In this document: in pieces, positions 1 through 6,575 of the stretch
Layout: the number at the start of each line of letters is the position of its first letter
How positions within the stretch are numbered: the stretch's first letter is position 1
Assembly (NCBI GenBank): GCA_003565055.1
Contig: PXDM01000497.1
Location: 1-6,955 of the forward strand
Direction of reading: 5' to 3'
Length of the DNA stretch: 6,955 nucleotides
DNA from: Paracoccaceae bacterium
GTDB lineage: Bacteria; Pseudomonadota; Alphaproteobacteria; Rhodobacterales; Rhodobacteraceae
Position numbers and translations under genes: made by a program
The notes under the pieces: model-generated
What the model was told of the DNA's origin: nothing
Seen by the model: the letters and a program-made list of their open reading frames with translations, nothing else
Databases searched by the model: none

Positions 1-1253
1 AGCGTCATCCCCTGCAAGACCTTGTTCAGCCCGTTCTGCGCGTCATTCTCGGAATGAGCCGGATCCTGCCCTGTCGTGAGCGCCATTGGCAACATCGTGC
101 GGGTAAGCACCGGGCCATCATGCAGCACGACGGCCTGATGCAGCAGGTTGCGCAGCTCATGCAGGTTTCCCTCCCATGGGTGGTTCTGCAAGATCTGGAT
201 GACTGCAGGTTCCAGCCGCTTGAAGTCCTTGCTTTCCTGCGCCGCGAGATCGCGCAGAAAGCGCTGCGCCAGATCGGGAATATCCGCCCGGCGCTCGCGC
301 AAGCTCGGCAGGATCAGGGGCAGCACGAAGAGCCGGAAATAGAGATCCTTGCGCAGCCGTCCGGCGCGCAGGTCGTCGCGCGGATCGTGAGGCATGGCGC
401 TGATGATGCGCACATCGACCGGCAGAGCTTCGGCATTGGGGATAGGCAGCACGCCCGTGTTGAGGATGCTGACCAGCCTTGCCTGAAGATCATTGGGCAG
501 CGATGGCAGAGAGCGCAGGAATAACGTGCCGCCATAAGCCTTGCGAAGCGCCCCATGCGCCCCCATGGCGGAGCCGGCATGGCTGGACGGCCCTGTGCCA
601 AATAGCGCGGCTTCCGCACAGTTTGTCTCAAGCCCCGCGAAATCCAGCTCCACAAAGGGCTTGCGGGCGCGCGGCGACAGGCCATGGATCATTTGGGCAC
701 AGGCTTTTTTGCCGGTCCCGTCGGCACCGATGATGATCACATGCGCCATGGAGCCTGCCAGAGCAGTCAGCAGTTCAACCGCTTTCTGCATCGGCGCGGA
801 TTTGGCGACAAACTCGCTCAGGTTCGGCGGCACGGACTGCGCGGAATTCGTCAGCGGGTTCTGCATGGCCGCCCGGTAATCCGAGATCGCGTTTGCGACA
901 GAGCCCACCAGTCTTATGTCGCCCAGCGGTTTGACCAGAAAATCATGCGCGCCCTTGCGTGTCGCTTCGACGGCCTTGTTCACCGTGCCATTGGCCGTGA
1001 TCACGATCACCCGCGTCTCGGGCGCTTGCGCCAGCATCTCGGTCATGACCGACAAACCGTCCTGATCGGGCAGCATCAGATCGAGCAACACAATCGCAGG
1101 GCGGATGCGTGCGAATTCCTCCAACGCCTCGGCGGCAGAGGAGGCGCAGACGGGCGGGTAGCCCGCCTTGGTCAGAACCGTGCGATAGAGCATCTGCAAC
1201 GAGGGCGTGTCCTCGACCAGCAGAAGTCTCGGAACTATCGCGGTTTCACTCAT
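1..1253 (-). CDS. NtrC-type response regulator with degenerate AAA+ domain (C-terminus cut by window edge)
   Basis: The frame is open from ATG at 1253 to the window edge (417 codons), so the C-terminus is missing. A receiver domain fills about residues 8-120: acidic E14/D15, phospho-acceptor D58 in LLDLMLPD, T86 and K108 (VKPL). An AAA+ domain follows at about 147-390. Walker A is kept (GADGTGKK, 176-183, K182), as are the arginine-finger segment (GRLRKDLYFRL, R299 and R301) and the LRERR motif. The sigma-54 loop GAFTGA is replaced by SSHAGS (223-228), Walker B DE by R247-S248, and the sensor II GNVREL by GNLHEL (H365). The last residues (QGMTL) resemble the lead-in to a Fis-type DNA-binding domain, which probably lies beyond the window. 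GAGG about 9 nt before ATG supports the start. I infer a two-component DNA-binding regulator that does not drive sigma-54 polymerase in the usual way. Its target and partner kinase are not visible. Confidence 0.88.
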   Translation of the reverse strand, partial: MSETAIVPRLLLVEDTPSLQMLYRTVLTKAGYPPVCASSAAEALEEFARIRPAIVLLDLMLPDQDGLSVMTEMLAQAPETRVIVITANGTVNKAVEATRKGAHDFLVKPLGDIRLVGSVANAISDYRAAMQNPLTNSAQSVPPNLSEFVAKSAPMQKAVELLTALAGSMAHVIIIGADGTGKKACAQMIHGLSPRARKPFVELDFAGLETNCAEAALFGTGPSSHAGSAMGAHGALRKAYGGTLFLRSLPSLPNDLQARLVSILNTGVLPIPNAEALPVDVRIISAMPHDPRDDLRAGRLRKDLYFRLFVLPLILPSLRERRADIPDLAQRFLRDLAAQESKDFKRLEPAVIQILQNHPWEGNLHELRNLLHQAVVLHDGPVLTRTMLPMALTTGQDPAHSENDAQNGLNKVLQGMT

Positions 1254-1262
1254 GGGTTGCGC

Positions 1263-1283
1263 CCTCACAATACACGCGTGAGG
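1263..1283. repeat. Inverted repeat CCTCAC-N9-GTGAGG over the predicted start site of the response regulator
   Basis: Two perfect 6-bp arms (1263-1268 and 1278-1283) flank 9 nt. The 8-bp palindrome CACGCGTG (1273-1280) overlaps the right arm. The element covers the edge of the candidate -10, the expected transcription start and the ribosome-binding region, where an autoregulatory operator would be expected. It is short enough to be chance. Confidence 0.3.
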
Positions 1284-1309
1284 CTATGAACTGCACTCCA
1301 CCACGTCAA
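1281..1309 (-). promoter_or_regulatory. Candidate sigma-70-type promoter of the response regulator
   Basis: On the minus strand there is a -35-like TTGACG (1304-1309), a 17-nt spacer and a -10-like TAGCCT (1281-1286). The -35 matches five of six consensus bases; the -10 is weaker, keeping first T, second A and last T. Transcription would begin near 1274 and leave a leader of about 20 nt before ATG at 1253. This is a motif match only, but it fits a regulator transcribed separately from prpE. Confidence 0.45.
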
Positions 1310-1330
1310 GGACCAGATGCGCCACGTAAG

Positions 1331-1355
1331 GGCAGGGCGGTTGTGCCGCCTTGCC
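1331..1355 (-). terminator. Hairpin downstream of prpE, possible transcription terminator
   Basis: Ten-base arms GGCAGGGCGG (1331-1340) and CCGCCTTGCC (1346-1355) enclose a 5-nt loop. In the prpE (minus) transcript the stem has one A/C mismatch; on the plus strand that position would be a G-U pair. It begins about 20 nt after the prpE stop codon. No clear run of T follows on the minus strand, so it is not a canonical intrinsic terminator. It may still mark the 3' end of the prpE transcript. Confidence 0.42.
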
Positions 1356-1375
1356 TGTGCGTCTGCGCGCGCAGC

Positions 1376-3268
1376 TTATGATTGCGCATATCCCAGCCCG
1401 CGCAGAGCATCGCGGATCTCGTCGAGGATCACCGGATCGTCAATCGTCGCGGGCATCTTGAAGGGCTGGCCATCGGCGATGCTCACCATCGTCCCGCGCA
1501 GGATCTTGCCCGAGCGCGTCTTGGGCAGGCGCTCCACCACGACTGCGAGCTTGAAAGCGGCAACCGGGCCGATCTGATCGCGCACGCGCTTCACGCAGTC
1601 TTTGACAACATCCTCGGGGGCACGATCCGCGCCTTTGTTGAGACACAGAAAGCCGAGCGGCATTTGTCCCTTGAGCGCATCGGACACCCCGATCACGGCG
1701 CATTCAGCAACATCGGGATGACCCGCGAGCACTTCTTCCATCGCCCCGGTCGAGAGGCGGTGACCGGCCACGTTGATCACATCATCCGTGCGTGCCATGA
1801 TATAGATATAGCCGTCTTCATCCATATAGCCCGCGTCGCCCGTCGCATAATAGCCGGGGAATTGCTCCAGATAGCTCTTGCGGAAACGCGCCTCGGCATT
1901 CCAGAGGTTCGGCAGGGTTCCGGGCGGCAGTGGCAGCTTGAGTGCAATCGCGCCCAGCGTGCCGGGGCTGACGGGCTGACCGCCTTCGTCGAGCACCTGA
2001 ATGTTGTAGCCCGGCATGCCCACGGCGGGCGAGCCGAGTTTCACGGGCAGGGCCTCGACCCCCATCGGATTGGCGGCAATCGCCCAGCCGGTTTCGGTCT
2101 GCCACCAATGGTCGATCACTGGCACCTTGAGCTGGTCCTGCGCCCAGATGATCGTGTCGGAATCCGCGCGCTCCCCGGCCAAGTAGACCGTTTTCAGGCA
2201 GGAAAGATCGTATTTCGTGACAAACGCGCCTTTCGGATCCTCGCGCTTGACCGCGCGGAAGGCTGTGGGCGCGGTGAAGAAGCTCTTGACCTTATGCTCG
2301 GAAATCACGCGCCAGAACGTGCCCGCATCGGGTGTCCCGACAGGCTTGCCCTCAAACACGATGGTTGTGTTGCCGGTGATGAGTGGTGCGTAGCAGATAT
2401 AGCTGTGGCCCACGACCCAGCCGACATCTGAGGCCGCCCAGAACACCTCGCCGGGCTCCACGTCATAGATGTTCTTCATCGTCCATTGCAGCGCAACCAG
2501 ATGCCCGGCGGTGGCGCGGATCACGCCCTTGGGCTGGCCGGTCGTGCCGGAGGTGTAGAGGATATAGGCCGGATGATTGCCCTCGACGGGCACGCAATCC
2601 GCAGGCGTCACGCCCTCCTGGCACGCATTCCAGTCGAGATCGCGACCGGAGGTCAGCGCGGCGGTTTCCTGTTCGCGCTGAAAGATCACGCAGAAATCGG
2701 GCTTGTGCTGCGCTTGCTCGATGGCGTTGTCCAGCAGCGGCTTGTATTTCACCACGCGCCCCGGCTCCAGCCCGCAGCTCGCCGCGATGATCGCCTTGGG
2801 CGTCGCATCGTCGATCCGCACGGCGAGTTCATGCGCTGCAAAGCCGCCGAAGACCACCGAATGCACAGCCCCCAGCCGCGCACAGGCCAGCATCGCATCG
2901 AGCGCTTCGGGGATCATCGGCATGTAGATGATGACCCGATCGCCCTTCTCAACGCCCTTGGCGCGCAAAGCACCTGCAAGCCGCGCGACACGGTCCTGAA
3001 GCTCAGCATAGGTGATCTTGCGTTTCGTGTCGGTGATGGGGCTGTCATAGATGATGGCGGTCTGATCGCCACGTCCGGCTTCCACATGGCGGTCTACTGC
3101 GTTCCAGCAGGTATTGACCATGCCATCGCTGAACCATTCATAGAGCGGTGCGGCCTCGTCAAACAGCGCCTTGGATGGCGGGCGCGCCCAGTCGATGGCT
3201 TGCGCCTGCTCCATCCAGAACCCGTTGGGGTCAGTGATTGATCTCTGGTGCAGGTCTGCATAGCGCAT
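1376..3268 (-). CDS. prpE: Propionyl-CoA synthetase (propionate--CoA ligase) PrpE
   Basis: A complete 630-residue acyl-CoA synthetase of the ANL (adenylate-forming) family. It joins propionate to CoA through a propionyl-adenylate, using ATP, in the cytoplasm. Visible motifs are the phosphate loop TSGTTGQPKG (239-248), HWWQTETGW (387-395), YATGDAGY (474-481) with D478, the hinge region ARTDDVINVAGHR (492-504), and KTRSGKILRG (583-592), where K588 is the catalytic lysine that is acetylated in related enzymes. The N-terminus (FW, QAQAIDW, then LYEWFSDGMVNTCWNAVDRH) and CGLEPGRVVKYKPLLD are typical of PrpE rather than Acs, and the length suits PrpE. GGGAGG 6 nt before ATG fixes the start. It has its own control region upstream and a hairpin downstream, so it is probably monocistronic. 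No propionyl-CoA carboxylase or methylcitrate gene is in view. Some activity on acetate or acrylate is possible. Confidence 0.93.
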   Translation of the reverse strand: MRYADLHQRSITDPNGFWMEQAQAIDWARPPSKALFDEAAPLYEWFSDGMVNTCWNAVDRHVEAGRGDQTAIIYDSPITDTKRKITYAELQDRVARLAGALRAKGVEKGDRVIIYMPMIPEALDAMLACARLGAVHSVVFGGFAAHELAVRIDDATPKAIIAASCGLEPGRVVKYKPLLDNAIEQAQHKPDFCVIFQREQETAALTSGRDLDWNACQEGVTPADCVPVEGNHPAYILYTSGTTGQPKGVIRATAGHLVALQWTMKNIYDVEPGEVFWAASDVGWVVGHSYICYAPLITGNTTIVFEGKPVGTPDAGTFWRVISEHKVKSFFTAPTAFRAVKREDPKGAFVTKYDLSCLKTVYLAGERADSDTIIWAQDQLKVPVIDHWWQTETGWAIAANPMGVEALPVKLGSPAVGMPGYNIQVLDEGGQPVSPGTLGAIALKLPLPPGTLPNLWNAEARFRKSYLEQFPGYYATGDAGYMDEDGYIYIMARTDDVINVAGHRLSTGAMEEVLAGHPDVAECAVIGVSDALKGQMPLGFLCLNKGADRAPEDVVKDCVKRVRDQIGPVAAFKLAVVVERLPKTRSGKILRGTMVSIADGQPFKMPATIDDPVILDEIRDALRGLGYAQS

Positions 3269-3298
3269 CTATATTCCTCCCTCGGGTCCATGGCTGAT

Positions 3299-3328
3299 CT
3301 CATAGACGACCCAGAAGGCCGTTCGCAA
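3299..3328 (-). promoter_or_regulatory. Candidate prpE promoter
   Basis: On the minus strand there is a -35-like TTGCGA (3323-3328), an 18-nt spacer and a -10-like TATGAG (3299-3304). Each matches four of six consensus bases. Transcription would start near 3292, giving a leader of about 25 nt that contains GGGAGG. The weak match suits a promoter needing an activator, and the TTTGCAAA-type cluster lies about 40 bp upstream of the -35. Confidence 0.35.
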
Positions 3329-3367
3329 CGTCTGTTAACGCCAACACGGGCGAAGCAGCCGGAACGA

Positions 3368-3396
3368 TTTGCAATATTTGCAAGAATATTTGCAAA
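3368..3396. promoter_or_regulatory. Cluster of three TTTGCAAA-type boxes, probable ScfR/PccR-family operator of prpE
   Basis: Three near-identical 8-mers stand in a row: TTTGCAAT (3368-3375), TTTGCAAG (3377-3384) and TTTGCAAA (3389-3396). The second and third are separated by exactly 4 nt. As I recall, PccR of Rhodobacter sphaeroides, a short-chain acyl-CoA-responsive regulator (ScfR family) controlling propionyl-CoA carboxylase genes, recognises TTTGCAAA-X4-TTTGCAAA; this pair differs at one base. The cluster sits about 100 bp before the prpE start codon and upstream of the candidate -35, a position that suggests activation. The ScfR assignment is inferred from motif and gene function; the regulator gene is not in the window. 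Confidence 0.72.
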
Positions 3397-3437
3397 TCAA
3401 TGGCTGGAAGGCGCAATATGGCCGTTTGGCGACCCGA

Positions 3438-3445
3438 TTTGCAAA
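3438..3445. promoter_or_regulatory. Isolated perfect TTTGCAAA box
   Basis: An exact TTTGCAAA palindrome, 49 bp centre-to-centre from the nearest box of the prpE cluster and about 33 bp beyond the stop codon of the peptidase-like gene. No second box lies at 4-nt spacing; TTTGGC at 3425-3430 is a poor partner. It could be an auxiliary site for the same regulator or chance. Confidence 0.35.
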
Positions 3446-3459
3446 GGGCGGACGGGACG

Positions 3460-3481
3460 CTGAGCCCATCGCCGGTCTCAG
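3460..3481 (-). terminator. Imperfect hairpin at the end of the maeB-peptidase unit
   Basis: Arms CTGAGCCC (3460-3467) and GGTCTCAG (3474-3481) pair with one mismatch around a 6-nt loop and overlap the TGA stop of the peptidase-like gene. No T-run follows on the minus strand. It is the only obvious structure at this end of the transcript, so termination is possible but weakly supported. Confidence 0.22.
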
Positions 3482-4239
3482 ATCTGCATATGAATATGAT
3501 CGTCATGGCGCGCCGCGCGGCAACCCTGAAAGCGCAGCTTCGGATGCGCCTGCACCCCGAGTTGGGCCGCCAGTGGAGGTTCCAGAAACAATCGGTCCAG
3601 CTTTGGATGCGATAGGGTGGCCCGCAACAGAGTCTCCGTGCGTGCAGCATTAAGCGGGCGATCTGGCCATAAAGGCTGCAACCACGCAAATTGCCAGCGC
3701 AATGTTAAGCGGGCAGGTGGGCATACAGGGTCACCCGGCAGTTCGAAGGCAAAATATCCAATCGGAGAGCGTGTCTTTCCCGGCAGGTATTTGCCCGCGT
3801 CATCTGTATAGAAAAACGCAAAATCCAGTTTGCGCCCGTCATGATGTGACAAATGCGGCAGCAAGGGCATCCCGTCAAGAAAAGGAAAGCTCCCATCCAG
3901 AGCCAAGGTCACTGTGCCCGGATGCGCGGCTGCGACGTCTGCGGCAATGTCATGAGCAACCTCGGCCAGTTCAGGTGTTACGAAATGGCGCAGCATCACG
4001 CAATAAAGCGGGGATTGCATCTGCAGGGTTTCCCCATGGCAAGGCAGCGGAACGCGACCTTGCAGCGGTGCCAGGGACACGGCGGCCATCCAAAGACCCG
4101 CATAGGCCGCCGCAAAGGCAACAAGCCGCCAACGCCTGACCCGAAGTGCAAGAAGCCACGCAATCCCGCCGATCTGGGTCAGCGCAGTCAGAAGCAAGAT
4201 AATCAAGGTGTGGCTCAGTATCGACCAGAGCCTAGCCAT
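3478..4239 (-). CDS. Membrane-anchored putative zinc peptidase, MepA-like (LAS-type) fold
   Basis: A 253-residue protein with two N-terminal hydrophobic segments (about 7-32 and 39-59) around a basic loop RVRRWR (33-38). By the positive-inside rule, both the N-terminus and the C-terminal domain face the periplasm. The soluble part carries the marks of LAS-type murein peptidases: SHHDGRKLD (131-139), spaced as H-x2-G-x3-D, and a terminal HDDHIH (245-250). The likely zinc ligands are H132, D139 and H250. LFLEPPLAAQL (217-227) resembles the MepA segment before the last motif. Four cysteines (67, 80, 173, 240) could form periplasmic disulfides. I infer cleavage of peptidoglycan cross-links or stem peptides; substrate is unknown. 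Its ATG overlaps the maeB stop by 8 nt (ATGGCTAG), with no clear Shine-Dalgarno, implying translational coupling. The peptidase call rests on motif spacing; overall similarity to MepA looks low. Confidence 0.72.
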   Translation of the reverse strand: MARLWSILSHTLIILLLTALTQIGGIAWLLALRVRRWRLVAFAAAYAGLWMAAVSLAPLQGRVPLPCHGETLQMQSPLYCVMLRHFVTPELAEVAHDIAADVAAAHPGTVTLALDGSFPFLDGMPLLPHLSHHDGRKLDFAFFYTDDAGKYLPGKTRSPIGYFAFELPGDPVCPPARLTLRWQFAWLQPLWPDRPLNAARTETLLRATLSHPKLDRLFLEPPLAAQLGVQAHPKLRFQGCRAARHDDHIHMQI

Positions 4240-6511
4240 AATTCGCGACAGGCGTTCCCGCGAGTGCGGAAATGTTCAGCAAGCCCCGCGCCGTGATCGA
4301 AGGCGTGGCGATATGCGCGGTGTTGCCCATGCCCATCAGGATCGGTCCCACCTCCAGCGCGCCGCCGCGCATCTTGAGGATATTGCGCACCCCGCTCGCC
4401 GCGTCCGTATTGGCGAAGATCAGCACATTGGCCGGATCCGTGAATCGCGCATTTGGCATCATTCGCGCGCGCAGGCCAGGGTCAAGCGCCGCATCGACAT
4501 GCATCTCGCCTTCATAATCGAAATCCACGCCCTTCGCGTCGAGGATCTCCAGCGCCCCGCGCATGTTGCGCCCCGAGGGGGTGTCGAGATTGCCGAACTG
4601 GCTATGCGAACAGAGCGCAACTTTCGGCGCCAGCCCAAAGCGGCGGACATGCCGGGCCGCTCCGATCGCGGTCTCGGCGATCTGTTCGGGCGTGGGGTTG
4701 GGATGGACCTGCGTATCGGCGATGAACAGGTTGCCCTCCTGCTGGATCATCAGCGAGAGCGCGCCGACCGGATGCCGCCCCTCGGTGCCGAGGATCTGCG
4801 TGACGTAATTCAGGTGCCACAGGAACTGACCGAAGGTGCCGCAGATCAGGCTGTCGGCATCGCCGCGATGGACCATGATCGCGCCGATGGCGGTCGTGTT
4901 GGTGCGCATGATCGCGCGGGCCAGATCCGGGGTCACGCCGCGCCGTTCCATCAGCGCGTGATAGCTTTGCCAGTAATCGCGGTAGCGCGGGTCATCCTGC
5001 GGGTTGACCAGATCGAAATCCTGCCCCGGACGGATTGCGAGCCCCGCGCGCTCCAGCCGCATCTCGATCACTTCGGGCCGCCCGATCAGGATGGGCACTT
5101 CGGCGGTCTCTTCCAACATGGAGGAGGCCGCGCGCAAGACCCGCTCATCTTCGCCTTCGGCGAAGACAATCCGGCGCGGCGTCGCGCGGGCGGCTTCAAA
5201 GACGGGCCGCATGATCATGGCGGAGCGGAAAACCGAGGCATCGAGCTGCGCCTTGTAGGCTTTGAGATCGGCGAGCGGGCGCTTGGCCACGTCCGACTCG
5301 ATGGCCGCTTTCGCCACAGCGCTCGCAACAACGCCCATCAGGCGCGGATCGAAGGGCTTGGGGATCAGATACTCCGGCCCGAAGCTCAGTTGCTCGCCCT
5401 TATAGGCGGCAGCGGCCTCGGCGCTTGTGGTGGCGCGGGCCAGCGCCGCAATCCCCTCGACGCAGCCGATTTGCATCGCGTCATTGATCTCGGTCGCGCC
5501 GACATCAAGCGCACCGCGAAAGATGAAGGGGAAACACAGGACGTTATTGACCTGATTGGGAAAATCAGACCGACCCGTGGCGATGATCGCATCCGGCGCG
5601 ACCGCGCGCACCTCGTCGGGCAGGATTTCGGGCGTTGGATTGGCCAGTGCGAAAATGATGGGCCGCGCGCTCATCCGCGCGACCTGTGCGGCGCGCAGCA
5701 CTCCGGGACCAGAGAGGCCGAGGAACATATCCGCGCCGTCGATCACCTCATCGAGCGTCCGGGCGTCGCTGGCCTGCGCAAAGGCGGCTTTTTGCGGGTT
5801 CATGTCGATCTCGCGGCCCTGATAGACCAGCCCATGCACATCGCAGAGCCAGACATTTTCCCGCTTCACCCCAAGCTTCAAGAGCATGTTGAGGCAGGCA
5901 ATCCCCGCGGCCCCGCCGCCCGTGCTGACAAGCTTGATGTCCTCGAAACTCTTGCCCGCGACCCGCAGCGCATTGGTGGCCGCAGCCCCCACGACAATCG
6001 CCGTGCCATGCTGGTCATCGTGGAAGACCGGGATGCCCATCCGCTCGCGGCAGATTTTCTCGACGATGAAGCAATCCGGCGCCTTGATGTCTTCGAGATT
6101 GATTGCCCCGAAAGTGGGCTCCAGCGCGCAGACAATTTCAGCGAGCTTTTCGGGGTCGGATTCGTTCACTTCGATGTCAAAACAGTCGATATTGGCGAAT
6201 TTCTTGAACAGAACCGCCTTGCCTTCCATCACGGGTTTGGACGCTAGCGGCCCGATATTACCCAGGCCCAGAACGGCGGTGCCATTGGTGACGACTGCCA
6301 CCAGATTACCGCGTGCCGTGTAGCGGGCGGCGTCCTCGGGCTCAGCCTTGATCTCCAGACAGGCCTCCGCGACACCAGGGCTATAGGCGCGCGAGAGGTC
6401 GATGCCATTCGCCAAGGGCTTGGTCGGGCGGATTTCCAGTTTCCCGGGGCGCGGAAATTCATGATAGAGCAGCGCTGGATGGCGATTGTCTTCGGTCGTG
6501 TTCTCGGGCAT
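4232..6511 (-). CDS. maeB: NADP-dependent malic enzyme fused to a phosphotransacetylase-like domain
   Basis: A complete 759-residue protein, the usual size for MaeB-type hybrid enzymes. It decarboxylates malate to pyruvate and CO2, making NADPH. The malic enzyme part (about 15-425) shows RAYSPGVAEAC (41-51, catalytic Y43), GTAVLGLGNIG (77-87), EGKAVLFKKFA (96-106, catalytic K98), metal-ligand region E140/D141, FHDDQHGTA (163-171, D166), dinucleotide loop GGGAAG (198-203) and ANPTPE (290-295). The C-terminal part, from about 430, resembles phosphotransacetylase (FAEGEDERVLRAA, GTFGQFLWHL, SHSQFGNLD). In known MaeB proteins this domain does not act as Pta but senses acetyl-CoA, which inhibits the enzyme. 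GAGGGG about 7 nt before ATG supports the start. NADP preference is taken from the family. It is divergent from cdd and probably transcribed with the downstream peptidase-like gene. Confidence 0.93.
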   Translation of the reverse strand: MPENTTEDNRHPALLYHEFPRPGKLEIRPTKPLANGIDLSRAYSPGVAEACLEIKAEPEDAARYTARGNLVAVVTNGTAVLGLGNIGPLASKPVMEGKAVLFKKFANIDCFDIEVNESDPEKLAEIVCALEPTFGAINLEDIKAPDCFIVEKICRERMGIPVFHDDQHGTAIVVGAAATNALRVAGKSFEDIKLVSTGGGAAGIACLNMLLKLGVKRENVWLCDVHGLVYQGREIDMNPQKAAFAQASDARTLDEVIDGADMFLGLSGPGVLRAAQVARMSARPIIFALANPTPEILPDEVRAVAPDAIIATGRSDFPNQVNNVLCFPFIFRGALDVGATEINDAMQIGCVEGIAALARATTSAEAAAAYKGEQLSFGPEYLIPKPFDPRLMGVVASAVAKAAIESDVAKRPLADLKAYKAQLDASVFRSAMIMRPVFEAARATPRRIVFAEGEDERVLRAASSMLEETAEVPILIGRPEVIEMRLERAGLAIRPGQDFDLVNPQDDPRYRDYWQSYHALMERRGVTPDLARAIMRTNTTAIGAIMVHRGDADSLICGTFGQFLWHLNYVTQILGTEGRHPVGALSLMIQQEGNLFIADTQVHPNPTPEQIAETAIGAARHVRRFGLAPKVALCSHSQFGNLDTPSGRNMRGALEILDAKGVDFDYEGEMHVDAALDPGLRARMMPNARFTDPANVLIFANTDAASGVRNILKMRGGALEVGPILMGMGNTAHIATPSITARGLLNISALAGTPVANYG

Positions 6512-6533
6512 CCTGCCACCCCTCGCGAATTTT

Positions 6534-6547
6534 GTTTAATCTTAAAC
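6534..6547. promoter_or_regulatory. Palindrome GTTTAA-TC-TTAAAC upstream of maeB
   Basis: A perfect 6-bp inverted repeat with a 2-nt centre, set in an AT-rich patch 23-36 nt before the maeB start codon. The position, between the likely promoter and the ribosome-binding site, suits an operator. The AT-richness also suits a promoter melting region. I do not recognise a named regulator for it. Confidence 0.4.
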
Positions 6548-6575
6548 TATCTTTCTTTTCGCAGTTGGCCGCCGC

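Noticed and set aside
1..1253. Pseudogene interpretation of the response regulator
   Set aside because: The frame is intact over 417 codons, the receiver residues are all kept, and the altered segments keep normal spacing. This suggests functional divergence rather than decay, though orthologue comparison would settle it.
54..1289. Several plus-strand open frames (54-524, 541-879, 684-1289) and a minus-strand frame at 314-685
   Set aside because: All overlap the response regulator, whose minus-strand frame is unbroken from 1253 to the edge and carries receiver and AAA+ motifs. The others have low-complexity translations without motifs.
1382..2431. A 349-codon open frame on the plus strand, with others up to 3241, opposite prpE
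   Set aside because: These mirror the prpE reading frame, show no domain motifs and have no convincing ribosome-binding sites, so they are shadows of prpE.
1376..3268. Acetyl-CoA synthetase (acs) rather than propionyl-CoA synthetase
   Set aside because: The N-terminal block and the CGLEPGRVVKYKPLLD segment fit PrpE, and the control region carries boxes linked to propionyl-CoA regulation. Some acetate activity cannot be excluded.
3269..3477. Small plus-strand reading frames in the prpE control region (for example 3248-3463)
   Set aside because: They start inside prpE on the opposite strand, have no ribosome-binding site or recognisable motif, and run through the box cluster.
4208..6247. A 679-codon open frame on the plus strand opposite maeB
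   Set aside because: It lies fully antisense to a gene with clear catalytic motifs in every domain. Its translation is rich in Arg, His, Asp and Gly with no recognisable motif, typical of the shadow frame of a GC-rich gene.
4232..6511. Separate phosphotransacetylase gene (pta) at the 3' end of maeB
   Set aside because: The phosphotransacetylase-like segment is in frame with the malic enzyme without a stop, and the total length equals known MaeB hybrids, so it is one fused protein.
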